Below, one piece after another: positions 26,088 to 35,235 of a stretch of 64,000 nt of DNA. The notes under the pieces were generated by a model. The model made no database searches. It was not told where the DNA came from and saw nothing but the letters and a program-made list of their open reading frames with translations. Position numbers and translations under genes: made by a program. Within the stretch, counting starts at the first letter, position 1. The number at the start of each line of letters is the position of its first letter. The DNA is taken from assembly GCA_947475165.1 (NCBI GenBank), contig CANJLD010000002.1, positions 124,001-188,000 on the forward strand, in the 5' to 3' direction. The stretch is from Bacteroidota bacterium. Its GTDB lineage: Bacteria > Bacteroidota > Bacteroidia > Chitinophagales > LD1.

Positions 26088-26573
26088 GTGAAGAAAACCA
26101 TCGTTATCGCTATCGGACTTGTAATTTTACTTGCTGCCTGCGACCGCAAAGCATTTGTAAAAAAGATTGTAGGCACCTGGAAACTAGACAAATATCTTTT
26201 CAGCGGCTTAGATAAAACTTTGCTGTATGATACCACTTACCGCAACTGGCAACTAACCGTTGGTGACGATCAGGTTTATACCAAAACATGGCAGGAGTTT
26301 TTCTTTACTCCGGATTCTTTAACCATTTACGACACGCTCGGTTACGATTCTGTAGCCCTGTCATATACCATCGACACCAATAAATTTTTCTTCATTGATA
26401 CAGCAATTACTCCTCACTTAGAAATAGGCAAATGGGAATTAATTAACAGCGAAGAAGATTTGCAATTAAGAAATGACTCAAGCCTTGCAGTTGAAATCTA
26501 CCGCATACTTGATTTAACTAAAAACAATCTGACGGTTAGAAAAGGCAACGAAGAGTTTTATCTCGGAAAGTAA
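26088..26573 (+). CDS. Lipocalin-like lipoprotein (paralogue)
   Basis: 161 residues from GTG 26088 (VKKTIVIAIGLVILLAACDR), signal with lipobox Cys at about residue 18. The domain matches the neighbouring lipoprotein: IVGTWKLDKYLFSGLDKTLL, then WELINSEEDLQLRNDSSLAV. The second copy carries an extra segment in the middle. No catalytic motif is apparent. It is followed by a terminator shared with the convergent TraB/GumN gene. Confidence 0.75.
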   Translation: MKKTIVIAIGLVILLAACDRKAFVKKIVGTWKLDKYLFSGLDKTLLYDTTYRNWQLTVGDDQVYTKTWQEFFFTPDSLTIYDTLGYDSVALSYTIDTNKFFFIDTAITPHLEIGKWELINSEEDLQLRNDSSLAVEIYRILDLTKNNLTVRKGNEEFYLGK

Positions 26574-26594
26574 AACTTAGATAAACAAGATTTT

Positions 26595-26625
26595 AAAAAG
26601 CCGCCCAAAACATGAGTGGCTTTTT
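26595..26625. terminator. Bidirectional terminator
   Basis: AAAAAGCC and GGCTTTTT arms with a loop, flanked by A and T tracts, between two convergent genes. Confidence 0.75.
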
Positions 26626-27491
26626 TATTTGCGCACTGCCTCTACAATAAATCCTTTTTTGCGCAGCAATTCAATCACTCCTTTCTGCTTAGGTAAATGC
26701 AGGGCCCCTACCGCTATAAATGTTGGTTGCTCTTTAATAAACTCTGCAATTCGATTTGCCATACGCATGTTTCTGTCGGTAACCAATGCTTTGTAAAACT
26801 TCTCCGGCATTTGCACATCCTCATCGTAGGTAGCAAGGCTGTCTAAGTTTTGTTCCAGATAAAATTTTACAAGGTCTGTTCCGGCTGTTGCATTTTCTTC
26901 AAATGAGTGAATTTCCTTTATCAGCAAATCTGCCTGCTCCTGATAGCTCAGCGAATTCAGCGCATCAATCTGTTCATCAACTGTTTCAATACCTATTATT
27001 TTCTTCTTCTTCTTTTTTGCCAGTTTATGGAAATATAAATCGAGCACATCCTTCTTACTCTTGCCGCCTGCATCACTTAATTCCATTCCGCTTGTTTCAA
27101 AAATGGTCATGGTAAGCACCGGTGCCACATTATCAAAAAGCGAAACAGAAAAACCGGTTTCCTTCTTCACCACCGAATCAAGAATATTGTATTCGCGCTC
27201 CGGTATCATTTTCTTAAGCGAGTAGCCTTTGCCCATCATAAGTTTCGAAAGTAAACTCATGTCAAGTGCTTCCTTGGGGTCTAATTCCATAGCATACGCT
27301 TTAGCCGAATTAAAATAAGACATAGCACTATCGCCCATAGCCAACACGCGCGAATCGCTGGTATGCATGGTGCCATACAGAAACGATGGCTTCTTCAAAC
27401 CGTTGCCCGAAATTTTCCACAGAAGCGAATTGTATTGCGCCTGCACAAAGGCCGAGCACAACAGAAAAAGAAAAAGAAATAATTTTTTCAT
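26625..27491 (-). CDS. TraB/GumN family protein
   Basis: 288 residues from ATG 27491 (MKKLFLFLFLLCSAFVQAQ), an exported protein with signal peptide; the 24-residue upstream extension is out of keeping. The TraB/GumN family pattern is visible: SFLYGTMHTSD at the start of the domain, ELDPKEALD, GIETVDEQIDAL, and the C-terminal TFIAVGALHLPKQKGVIELL. The two GxxH-type motifs (GTMHTSD and GALHLPK) are thought to form a metalloprotease-like site; activity is unproven. It shares the terminator at 26595 with the lipoprotein gene. Confidence 0.88.
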   Translation of the reverse strand: MKKLFLFLFLLCSAFVQAQYNSLLWKISGNGLKKPSFLYGTMHTSDSRVLAMGDSAMSYFNSAKAYAMELDPKEALDMSLLSKLMMGKGYSLKKMIPEREYNILDSVVKKETGFSVSLFDNVAPVLTMTIFETSGMELSDAGGKSKKDVLDLYFHKLAKKKKKKIIGIETVDEQIDALNSLSYQEQADLLIKEIHSFEENATAGTDLVKFYLEQNLDSLATYDEDVQMPEKFYKALVTDRNMRMANRIAEFIKEQPTFIAVGALHLPKQKGVIELLRKKGFIVEAVRK

Positions 27492-27512
27492 CTTGCACGA
27501 AAATAAAAAAGC

Positions 27513-28088
27513 GTGATTGTTATTGACGATAAAACCATCAGCGATGATGTGGTAGAAGAACAATTTGTTTGCGACCTGAACGCCTGTAAAGGCGCCTGTT
27601 GCATAGCCGGTGACTTTGGCGCACCGCTCGATAAAGACGAGTTACAGATTTTAGATGATATCTACCCGAAAGTAAAACCCTACTTAACCGAAGAAGGAAT
27701 TGCCACTATTGAAAAACAGGGCAAGTATGTTTTGGTGAAAGAAAACAAAGAGTACTGCACTCCGCTAATGAAAAAAGATGAAGGCTGTGCCTGGCTGGTG
27801 CGCGATAAAAACGGAGTAGTAGGCTGCGGTATTGAAAAAGCTTATAACGATAAAGTGATTGACTGGAAGAAACCTATTAGCTGCCACCTTTACCCCATAC
27901 GCATTACCAAATACAAAAACTACGATGCGGTAAACTACGAACGCTGGCATGTATGCAAAGCTGCGTGCAAGAATGGCAAAGCATTAAAAGTTCCGGTATA
28001 CAAATTTTTGAAAGAGGCATTGACCAGAAAATACGGTGCGGAGTTTTACAATGCGCTGGAATTAACCGTGCAGCACAAGGAAAAATAA
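27513..28088 (+). CDS. DUF3109 family Cys-rich protein
   Basis: 191 residues starting at GTG 27513 (VIVIDDKTISDDVVEE). The Cys pattern FVCDLNACKGACCIAGDFGA, then DEGCAWL, GCGIEKAY, SCHLYPIRI and HVCKAACKNGK is that of the DUF3109/YkgJ-like group, which is predicted to hold an iron-sulfur or zinc centre. Function is not established. It is divergent from TraB/GumN with only 21 bp between the start codons, so the promoters must overlap. Confidence 0.88.
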   Translation: MIVIDDKTISDDVVEEQFVCDLNACKGACCIAGDFGAPLDKDELQILDDIYPKVKPYLTEEGIATIEKQGKYVLVKENKEYCTPLMKKDEGCAWLVRDKNGVVGCGIEKAYNDKVIDWKKPISCHLYPIRITKYKNYDAVNYERWHVCKAACKNGKALKVPVYKFLKEALTRKYGAEFYNALELTVQHKEK

Positions 28089-28179
28089 TTGTCCTCTCCT
28101 CTATTCAAAAACTTTCCTTTTGTTATAATGATTTTGCGCTGTTAGCGTTATAGTTTACGCATCTGCATAAATTTGTTTC

Positions 28180-30459
28180 GTGGCAAAATCAAAATCGTCA
28201 ATAGGCAGCTTCTTCAAATTCAATCCGAACATTTTTAAGGAGGTATTTATCCGCGTTCAGATTTTTTTCTGGTCGTTCGTTGTTTTGGTAATGCTGTTTT
28301 TCATCGGGGTTAATTTCGGTATGCTTGGCGAAATGCCCGACCTTGATGCCATTCAAAACCCCAACAATGCTGTAAGCACAACTATATATTCTGCCGACTA
28401 CGAAGTACTCGGTTCCTATTACAACGAGAACCGGATTGAAATTTCTTATGAAGAACTTTCACCGTACCTCGTAAAAGGTTTAATAGCCACAGAAGACAAA
28501 CGCTTTTACAATCACAGCGGTATTGATTTGAAAAGTTTGTTCCGTGCTGTTACACTTGCTTTTGTTCCCGGTCAGGATGGTGGTGGTGGTTCCACACTCA
28601 CTCAGCAACTTGCAAAAAATCTATTCCATCAAAATTTTGAAAAGGCCGGTGCCCTCACTCGTCTTTCGCAGAAATTAAAAGAATGGGTACTCGCTGCAAA
28701 AATTGAGCGCACGTTTACCAAAGAAGAAATCATCAACCTCTACCTCAACACCATCGGCTTTCATTACAATTCGTATGGAATAAAAACTGCAGCCTTCACC
28801 TATTTCTACAAAACACCAAAAGAACTTAAACCGGAGGAAGCTGCATTGCTCATAGGTATGTTGAATGCACCGGCTCGTTTCAATCCGCGCTTGCACGAAG
28901 AGCGCGCTACAGAACGCAGAAACCTGGTAATGCGCAGAATGGTTGAAGCTGGTGCCATCACACAGCATCAATACGATTCGCTTTCAAAACTTAAAATCAA
29001 GTTGAACTTTCATAACCCCGATTATCGCGAAGGTGTAGGAACTTATGTGCGCGAATACGTGCGCCAGGAATTAAAAAACTGGTGCGATAAAAATCCGAAA
29101 CCGGACGGCAGCAAATGGAATGTGTATGAAGACGGGTTGAAAGTTTTTACCACCATCGATTCGCGCATGCAGAAATATGCAGAAGGTGCAATAGCCGATC
29201 ACCTCACAAATTTGCAGGATGCATATTTCAAAGAGTGGAAAGGTAAAGACCCGTGGAAATTCGGCAGTCGCGCTAAACCCGATTTGCTCGACAAGATGAT
29301 GAAGCAAAGCGACCGGTACCAGGATTTAAAAGCGCAAGGAAAAAGCGATGCCGAAATCAAAAAGATTTTCAACACCAAAATCAAAATGGAGGTGTTTAAC
29401 TGGCATGGCGATAAAACGCAAAGCTTAGACACGGTGATGAGCCCGCTAGATTCGCTTCGCTATTATCTGCAAATAATTCAGGTAGGATTTTTAGCCGTTG
29501 ACGCAAAGACCGGTGAAGTAAAAGCATGGGTAGGCGGACCGAACATCCGGTACTTCCAGTTAGACCACGTGAAAAAAACCACCAAGCGTCAGGTGGGTTC
29601 TACCATGAAACCGTTTTTATACGCCTTGGCGCTCGAAAGAAATTACGAGCCATGCACACTCGTTCCCTACTTAGCACCGGAATGCCCGGGCATTGATGCC
29701 AACTGGAATCCTGACGGCACCGGTAAGTGGGCGGAGGGAGAAATGGTTCCGATGAAGGACGGTCTTGCCGCATCCGACAACCGGATTACCTCACGCATCA
29801 TGTGCGACATTGGTGATCCTAACGCTCTCGTAGAATTTGCTCACCGGTGCGAAATTGAAAGCAAACTCGATGCAGTGCCTTCACTTTGTCTCGGCACTGC
29901 CGATATTTCTCTTTACGAAATGGTAGGTGCCTACACTTGTTTTGCCAACCTCGGCACTTACAGTAAACCGTATTTCATAAAACGCATTGAAGATAAAGAC
30001 GGCAACGTTCTCGCACAGTTTGGCGAAGTGCATAAGGAAGCTATTCCCGAAAAAACGGCTTATGAGCTCACCGAAATGCTGAAGGGCGTAATCAATAAAG
30101 GAACCGCTGCACGCCTTCGTCCGCAATATGGTTTGCAGATGCCGCTTGCGGGCAAGACCGGTACCACACAGGGCAATGCCGATGCCTGGTTCATGTGTTA
30201 CAATCCCGATATAGTGGTGGGTGCCTGGGTGGGCTTTGAGCAGCCGAGCGTTCACTTTGCATCGAACAGAAATGGCGCGGGTGCAGCTGCTGCCATGCCT
30301 ATTGTGGGGGCATTTTTGCGCAAAAGCTTTAATGACCGTGCCGTGCAATTAAAGCACAACGAGTTTCAGGCACCGGCCGATTCTTCCTCTATCAATTTAA
30401 ACTGGGACTGCACCGCAGTAATGGATACCATTAAAAAAAAACTGGAGCCACAACCGTAA
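28180..30459 (+). CDS. Penicillin-binding protein 1A (transglycosylase-transpeptidase)
   Basis: 759-residue bifunctional peptidoglycan synthase in the inner membrane. A single transmembrane anchor spans about 25-48. The transglycosylase domain has the catalytic Glu in TEDKRFYNHSGID (E105) and GGSTLTQQLAKNL. The transpeptidase domain holds S-x-x-K as STMK near residue 473, SDN near 531 and KTGTT near 659. Start GTG 28180 (VAKSKSSIGSFFKF) gives the cytoplasmic tail expected. It builds and crosslinks glycan strands and is the target of beta-lactams. Confidence 0.95.
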   Translation: MAKSKSSIGSFFKFNPNIFKEVFIRVQIFFWSFVVLVMLFFIGVNFGMLGEMPDLDAIQNPNNAVSTTIYSADYEVLGSYYNENRIEISYEELSPYLVKGLIATEDKRFYNHSGIDLKSLFRAVTLAFVPGQDGGGGSTLTQQLAKNLFHQNFEKAGALTRLSQKLKEWVLAAKIERTFTKEEIINLYLNTIGFHYNSYGIKTAAFTYFYKTPKELKPEEAALLIGMLNAPARFNPRLHEERATERRNLVMRRMVEAGAITQHQYDSLSKLKIKLNFHNPDYREGVGTYVREYVRQELKNWCDKNPKPDGSKWNVYEDGLKVFTTIDSRMQKYAEGAIADHLTNLQDAYFKEWKGKDPWKFGSRAKPDLLDKMMKQSDRYQDLKAQGKSDAEIKKIFNTKIKMEVFNWHGDKTQSLDTVMSPLDSLRYYLQIIQVGFLAVDAKTGEVKAWVGGPNIRYFQLDHVKKTTKRQVGSTMKPFLYALALERNYEPCTLVPYLAPECPGIDANWNPDGTGKWAEGEMVPMKDGLAASDNRITSRIMCDIGDPNALVEFAHRCEIESKLDAVPSLCLGTADISLYEMVGAYTCFANLGTYSKPYFIKRIEDKDGNVLAQFGEVHKEAIPEKTAYELTEMLKGVINKGTAARLRPQYGLQMPLAGKTGTTQGNADAWFMCYNPDIVVGAWVGFEQPSVHFASNRNGAGAAAAMPIVGAFLRKSFNDRAVQLKHNEFQAPADSSSINLNWDCTAVMDTIKKKLEPQP

Positions 30460-30567
30460 AGAATTGGTTTTTGAAAACGTTTAGCAAAGACACCAACCAA
30501 AATCTCTCCTTCAAACAAAGGCGAGAGATTCGGAAATACAAAAAACAACATCAACAAAAAAATTAGA

Positions 30568-31266
30568 ATGTCGTTAGGAAAACTTTTTCTCATACCCTCT
30601 TTTCTTGGCGAAGACAATCCTGCCATTATACCCGACCAGATAAAAACCTGTGTGCACGAGCTGAACGAATTTATTGTAGAAGACGCGCGCACCGCCCGCA
30701 GATATTTGCGAGCCATCGGCTACAAAAAGAATTTCGACACAGAGGTTACTATTCACGAACTCGACAAACATGCAAAACAGCAAAACTGTCATCTGTTTTT
30801 TAAGAATGTTTTGCTGGGAAAAAATGCCGGTGTAATTTCCGAAGCCGGTAACCCCTGCATTGCCGACCCGGGCAGCGAAGTGGTTGCCTATGCTCACCTC
30901 TTTAATATTGATGTGGTTCCGTTGGTAGGCCCTTCCTCTATTTTGCTCGCACTAATTTCTTCCGGCTTTAATGGTCAGCAGTTTTGCTTTCACGGTTACC
31001 TGCCGATTGATGGCGCACAGCGCACCGGTAAACTGAAAAAGCTGGAATCTGCTGCGCGCAACACCACACAAATTTTTATGGAAACTCCTTTCCGCAATCA
31101 AAAATTATTAGACGAAGTTCTGCGCACCTGCAATGACGATACTAACCTGTGCATTGCCTGCGACCTCACATTACCCTCTCAATTCATACGCACCCAAAAG
31201 ATTGCTACATGGAAAGCAGAGAAGATTGATATCAATAAACGGTATTGTATTTTCTTGCTGGGTTAA
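30568..31266 (+). CDS. RsmI-type SAM-dependent methyltransferase (tetrapyrrole methylase fold)
   Basis: 232 residues. GKLFLIPSFLGEDNP and IVEDARTARRYLRAIGY at the N-terminus, then GVISEAGNPCIADPGSEVVA and VPLVGPSSILLALISSGFNG match the RsmI (16S rRNA 2'-O-C1402) family. It is a shorter, divergent member, so it may be the Bacteroidota-specific paralogue rather than the RsmI orthologue; the target is unknown. A weak stem-loop (AATCTCTC ... GAGAGATT) sits at 30502-30531 upstream. Confidence 0.85.
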   Translation: MSLGKLFLIPSFLGEDNPAIIPDQIKTCVHELNEFIVEDARTARRYLRAIGYKKNFDTEVTIHELDKHAKQQNCHLFFKNVLLGKNAGVISEAGNPCIADPGSEVVAYAHLFNIDVVPLVGPSSILLALISSGFNGQQFCFHGYLPIDGAQRTGKLKKLESAARNTTQIFMETPFRNQKLLDEVLRTCNDDTNLCIACDLTLPSQFIRTQKIATWKAEKIDINKRYCIFLLG

Positions 31267-31279
31267 TAGCTCTATCTAT

Positions 31280-31792
31280 TTAGTCGCAAGGAAAATATTC
31301 ATTCGTGGGTAGTGCCGGATTAAATTGTGTGCCATCCCATTGTGCGCTAAAAGCGCAATTCTCAAATTGAGCCGGGCAGGCATCAGAGGGCTTCATTTTT
31401 GTTTCTCCCATCCAATCAATTACAATAGTTCTTTTAATGTGATAATGCTTGCCCCTGGCATCAAAACACATTTCATATTTATATACATCCAACTTACACC
31501 TCTTTCCACTCCCATCATTTTTTCCATCCCATATAAAATCCGGATCTGTTGATTCAAAAACTTTTATGCCTCCGACATTTTTTATTTTGATAGAAAAATT
31601 TGATATCAAAACCGAGTCGTGATGAAACATCATGAAATCATTTTGTCCATCTAAGTTTGGTGTGAAGATATTCGGAAGAAAAAACCCTTCCTCAACAAAA
31701 GCATCTTCTTTACAACCGGTATGTTCTATTCTGTATTTTCTGCAGGAAGAAATGAGTATTACAAACAATAATAGTGGGAGTAGTTTCTTCAT
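31280..31792 (-). CDS. Lipoprotein with gliding-motility-type (CHU_C) C-terminal domain
   Basis: 170 residues. The signal sequence ends in a lipobox (LLLFVILISSCRKYRIEHTG). The body FLPNIFTPNLDGQNDFMMF, then SNFSIKIKNVGGIKVFES, WDGKNDGSGKRCKLDVYKYE is the domain found at the C-termini of gliding-motility or T9SS type B exported proteins, here nearly the whole protein. That this lipoprotein is itself T9SS cargo is not certain, as such cargo usually has a large N-terminal partner. Convergent with the RsmI-like gene. Confidence 0.75.
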   Translation of the reverse strand: MKKLLPLLLFVILISSCRKYRIEHTGCKEDAFVEEGFFLPNIFTPNLDGQNDFMMFHHDSVLISNFSIKIKNVGGIKVFESTDPDFIWDGKNDGSGKRCKLDVYKYEMCFDARGKHYHIKRTIVIDWMGETKMKPSDACPAQFENCAFSAQWDGTQFNPALPTNEYFPCD

Positions 31793-31909
31793 AACTTCTT
31801 AATAGAAGTTCGGCTGTATCGTTTCGTTGCAAGCGGTTCTGCATTTTCTATTAAAGAAATCTACCGGTTCCCTTTATTCAGCACTCAACATTCTCAATTC
31901 AGCATTCTC

Positions 31910-32272
31910 TCACCCTTTCAACTTCATCTTCGCCATCTCCACCAGCTCCTTCAAATACCTATTCTCCTGCTCCAGCAATTCCATCTTGTGCTTCATGGTA
32001 TTCAACTCATCTTCCTTTGCTTTTAATTGTTCGGCACTGTTTCCCTCGTTCGGTTTCTTTGTCACAAACAATTCAAAGAAATTATACTTCAAAAATTGCC
32101 CCGCTGCAAGCATCTCGCTTATCCGCCAGTCACTTCGCCTCAAAAGTTTATAGGCAGCATCATTACTTACGTGCATGGCTTTAGCCAAATCCACCGCAGT
32201 TAAGTGTTTATTAAACAATTGCTCGCCTGCTATTACGTTCACAAACGGACCCGATTCATTAATTAATCCCAT
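31910..32272 (-). CDS. Small HTH protein with C-terminal coiled coil, next to array A2
   Basis: 120 residues: N-terminal HTH (LTAVDLAKAMHVSNDAAYKL followed by RRSDWRISEMLAAGQFLKYNFF), then a coiled coil at about residues 75-118 (AEQLKAKEDELNTMKHKMEL). Layout and the LKYNFF motif match the protein coded at 2982-3377 (LKYNFWKHF). Both lie next to a 21-bp array placed upstream at 70-73 bp from the start codon. It is a probable DNA-binding, self-associating regulator; binding of the array is inference. The related HTH segment is divergent, so the two are distant paralogues rather than recent copies. Confidence 0.85.
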   Translation of the reverse strand: MGLINESGPFVNVIAGEQLFNKHLTAVDLAKAMHVSNDAAYKLLRRSDWRISEMLAAGQFLKYNFFELFVTKKPNEGNSAEQLKAKEDELNTMKHKMELLEQENRYLKELVEMAKMKLKG

Positions 32273-32289
32273 ATTTTATACGTTTCACG

Positions 32290-32296
32290 CAAAATA
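32290..32296 (-). promoter_or_regulatory. Candidate -7 element of the A2-linked HTH gene
   Basis: Minus-strand TATTTTG, one base short of TAnnTTTG, lies about 18 bp before the ATG at 32272. The near edge of array A2 is 46 bp further upstream, close to the 48 bp measured for array A1. Confidence 0.4.
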
Positions 32297-32342
32297 AAGC
32301 ATGATTTTCGAAAAAATACAGTTAACGGTAGCTTATTTGCAT

Positions 32343-32573
32343 CTTACAATACATATTACTTAACTAACAATAGCAAATACTTATCTAACAATCTATAAAA
32401 CTTGTGTTCAAATACATAAAACTTATCTATAAATACCTACTTCTTTACTTACAATTCACAGAACACAATTTTCAATTGAATCTTCTTCACTTACAATAAA
32501 TTTTACTCATCTTACAATAACAAAAGCTCAACTAACAATATATAAAGCTCATCTTCATAGATTCAGCAAACCT
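32343..32573 (-). repeat. Degenerate 21-bp tandem repeat array A2 (11 units)
   Basis: Eleven units of exactly 21 bp, near-constant in spacing and variable in text. In the direction of the HTH gene (minus strand) units begin ATGAGC, TTGAGC, ATGAGT, ATAAGT, ACAAGT or TTAAGT, followed by tails such as TTTATATATTGTTAG. The core matches that of A1. Translation in the gene-sense frame meets many stops (TAG, TAA, TGA), so it is not coding. It begins 70 bp upstream of the HTH gene's start codon and ends 81 bp before the TauD-type gene. The rest of the 382-bp gap holds nothing else seen. Confidence 0.9.
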
Positions 32574-32654
32574 GTCTTTTGCATTTTATTTCTTCAATCT
32601 AAAATCGTTAATCCTTGTTCTGAAATCAATTTGCATTTATTTTACTTGCACATC

Positions 32655-33701
32655 ATGAAACAATCCTTCCTAAACACCCAACAACTTCCGCTAATTATCG
32701 AACCCAACGGCAATGGAAACTCCAAGCGGGAATTATTGCAATGGATGAAAAGCAACAAAGCAGAACTCGAGAAAAAATTTTTCCAACACGGTGCAATTCT
32801 CTTTCGCGGTTTTGATATCGATACTCCAAAAGCATTTGAAGATGTGGCACTGCAAGTCGACAACCGGCTTAAGAACGATTACTACGGCACTTCTCCGCGC
32901 AATATTGTAAAGGACACTACTTATATCTACACCGCCAGCGAACTGCCCGGTTACTACCCCATTCCGCAGCATTGCGAAATGACCTATGTAAAGCACCCGC
33001 CCATCAGCATATTTTTTTATTGCCACGTGGAACCTGATTACGGTGGCGAATCGCCCTTGTGTAATTTCAGGAAAGTGTATGCCGATATGAATCCGAAGAT
33101 TAGAGAAGAGTTTGACACCAAAGGCATCATCACCGTGCGCAATTATTCGAACCCTAAAAAATCTTCGCGCCTCAATTTATTTCAGCTCAAAAAGTGGAAC
33201 GAAATTTTTCATACCGATAATAAAGCCGAAGTAGAAAAACAATGCCGCGAACAGGAAATAGAATTTGAATGGTTAGGTGATGATAACCTTCGTTTGCTTC
33301 ACCGCACACCGGCAACCATCAAGCATCCGGTAACCGGTGAAACTGTTTGGTTCAACCACGCACAGGTTTTTCATCCTGCAAGCGCACCGGTAGAATATAA
33401 ATTTATTCACGCGCATCAGCAGCGCACAAAAACTTTGTTCTGGAAATTATTCATCAGTGCCATGGTTAAAATCAAATCACTCCACACCGCACCCATCGAC
33501 CAAAGCATGAACGTATTATTTGGCGATGGCTCACCGGTACCGGATAGTTACATGCAGCACGTTGAAGAAGTAATCTGGAAAAACCTGGTCATCATCCCTT
33601 GGAAGAAAAACGATGTAATAGCCTTAGATAATTTCAGCACCTCGCATGGAAGATTACCTTACGAAGGCAAGCGACAAATTTTAGTTTGCTGGAGCGCTTA
33701 A
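32655..33701 (+). CDS. TauD/TfdA-family Fe(II)/2-oxoglutarate dioxygenase
   Basis: 348 residues from ATG 32655 (MKQSFLNTQQL). The metal-binding H-x-D/E motif is QHCEMTYV near residue 110, and the distal His is in STSHGRLPYEGKRQIL near the C-terminus with the 2-oxoglutarate-binding Arg after it. GAILFRGFD near residue 55 is the usual opening of the fold. The substrate is unknown; members use taurine, sulfonates, or biosynthetic intermediates such as clavaminate and peptides. No sulfonate transport genes are nearby. It lies beside array A2. Confidence 0.88.
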   Translation: MKQSFLNTQQLPLIIEPNGNGNSKRELLQWMKSNKAELEKKFFQHGAILFRGFDIDTPKAFEDVALQVDNRLKNDYYGTSPRNIVKDTTYIYTASELPGYYPIPQHCEMTYVKHPPISIFFYCHVEPDYGGESPLCNFRKVYADMNPKIREEFDTKGIITVRNYSNPKKSSRLNLFQLKKWNEIFHTDNKAEVEKQCREQEIEFEWLGDDNLRLLHRTPATIKHPVTGETVWFNHAQVFHPASAPVEYKFIHAHQQRTKTLFWKLFISAMVKIKSLHTAPIDQSMNVLFGDGSPVPDSYMQHVEEVIWKNLVIIPWKKNDVIALDNFSTSHGRLPYEGKRQILVCWSA

Positions 33702-33704
33702 AAA

Positions 33705-34340
33705 CTATTGCGTAGCAATCACAGTTTCTCCATCAATAGTAATATCACCCTTCTTCGCCAACACGGTTACATCATGCGGAAGAATAATGGTTACCTGGCT
33801 ACCGAGTTTTATTAAACCTATTACCGCGCCTTGTTTTACTTCCTGATTAGGATGTGTGAAGTCGACAATTCTTCTCGCCACAAATCCGGCAATCTGAATC
33901 ACCTTATATTTTTTTCCGGTAGCGGTTTCCATTAAAAACTCATTGTGCTCATTTTCGAACCGGATACCGAAAGTATTGCTCATCACCACAGCATTATTAA
34001 AATTTCCCTTGGTATATCTTTCCGAAACAACTTTACCCGCAATAGGCGCACGCTGAAAATGCACATTAGTCGGGTCCATTTGAATTGAAATTATAGTGCC
34101 CGCAGTATCCACATCTTTTGTCCACACGTTGATAATCCCGAATTGCTTTTTAAGAATAGTAAGACTGGCAGCATCCCATCTGTTTACCGAAACCACAACC
34201 CCGTTAGCCGGTGCTACAAAAACAGAACTGTTGTTCGGAATATTTCTGTCGGGCATACGCAAAAACCAAATACGGTAATACGCAACCAACGCCACTACAA
34301 TTACAAGAAAGACAATTAAACTTCGTTTCAGAATCTTCAT
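33705..34340 (-). CDS. Phosphatidylserine decarboxylase-related protein
   Basis: 211 residues; a transmembrane helix at about 5-24 anchors the protein. The autocleavage motif that yields the pyruvoyl group is GS in VIGLIKLGSQVTIILP near the C-terminus, in the place of the usual FGSRVDVYLP. The preceding conserved MDPTNVHFQRAPIAGKV and GDITIDGETVIA fit the Psd short type. It would convert phosphatidylserine to phosphatidylethanolamine. It is convergent with the TauD-type gene (stops 4 bp apart). Confidence 0.85.
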   Translation of the reverse strand: MKILKRSLIVFLVIVVALVAYYRIWFLRMPDRNIPNNSSVFVAPANGVVVSVNRWDAASLTILKKQFGIINVWTKDVDTAGTIISIQMDPTNVHFQRAPIAGKVVSERYTKGNFNNAVVMSNTFGIRFENEHNEFLMETATGKKYKVIQIAGFVARRIVDFTHPNQEVKQGAVIGLIKLGSQVTIILPHDVTVLAKKGDITIDGETVIATQ

Positions 34341-34377
34341 TCTGCGAAACTAAAAGAAGAGAGTAGAGTTGCTGAAA

Positions 34378-35163
34378 TTATTTTGACGAAGCCGAAACTG
34401 AAGCCGGGTCAATGAACTGGTAATAACCGTCTGTGCCTACATAAACTTCCGGTAACCGGTTTGTTTTTTCAAACATCTGGTAACCTTCAGCTATGTTTCT
34501 CCAAAGCTTTACATTCTTACTGAATTGCGGTAAGCGGGTGTAGTAGTCCATGTTTTCCTTACTCGGCTTAAACGGATAAACCAGCACAGGAATTTTTTGC
34601 TGACCGTTGTTTTTTGCTTTTACAGCGTATATGTAAATATCCTCTATGTAGTAATTACTCATAGCTAAACAACCTGCGCTGGCCTGGGCACCGTGAATAT
34701 AAATATCACCGCCCTTCTTAGCCGCATTACTCAAAAACATATCCGACTCGTTAGGATAACTAACCCCCAGCGACAAATGATAATTACTAACCGGATTAAA
34801 ATCGTTGATGTAATAATATCCTTCAGGCACCTGACAATCGCCCTGCTGACGTTTAGGTCCCAGCGTACCGCTCATGGCGTAAATCTTAAACTCGTTAAAC
34901 TTCACATATTTTCCATCAGGCTTTTGTACCCATATTTCCATCATTTGCTCCTGTTTAAAGGCGCGCAGGAAAATATTTCCAAAAGTTTCTTCCGGAATTT
35001 CCTTTGAACGGCACTTCATTTTCACGTATTCCTCTTTGCGAGAGTAGGCATCAGCCACCCGCTCAAAGTTCTTCTGAGTTTCTTCAAATGTGAAATTACT
35101 CGGCATAAAGGCCGTAGCAATTACAAAAACCAGTAAAAAAATACTCGATTTAAATCCGTTCAT
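34378..35163 (-). CDS. L,D-transpeptidase (YkuD) family protein
   Basis: 261 residues with a signal peptide. The catalytic motif IHGAQASAGCLAMSN (HGxxxSxGCL) is at about residue 165, with a preceding YYINDFNPVSNYHLSLGVSYP segment seen in ErfK/YafK-type enzymes. It is expected to act in the periplasm on peptidoglycan, as a 3-3 crosslinker or protein-attaching enzyme. It lies 37 bp after the phosphatidylserine decarboxylase gene in the opposite transcriptional order (upstream, same strand), so they may be co-transcribed. The 502-bp gap beyond its start is the candidate origin. Confidence 0.88.
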   Translation of the reverse strand: MNGFKSSIFLLVFVIATAFMPSNFTFEETQKNFERVADAYSRKEEYVKMKCRSKEIPEETFGNIFLRAFKQEQMMEIWVQKPDGKYVKFNEFKIYAMSGTLGPKRQQGDCQVPEGYYYINDFNPVSNYHLSLGVSYPNESDMFLSNAAKKGGDIYIHGAQASAGCLAMSNYYIEDIYIYAVKAKNNGQQKIPVLVYPFKPSKENMDYYTRLPQFSKNVKLWRNIAEGYQMFEKTNRLPEVYVGTDGYYQFIDPASVSASSK

Positions 35164-35235
35164 ATTTATAAAACGCCCTCTTAGGTTCTTTTATTGCGGG
35201 TGAAATTTCTCTATTTTATACGTAAGTTCTATGTA

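Noticed and set aside
33020-33036. Possible third parS site (TTCCACGTGGC on the reverse strand)
   Set aside because: Only about 12 of 16 bases match and it is inside the TauD-type coding sequence.
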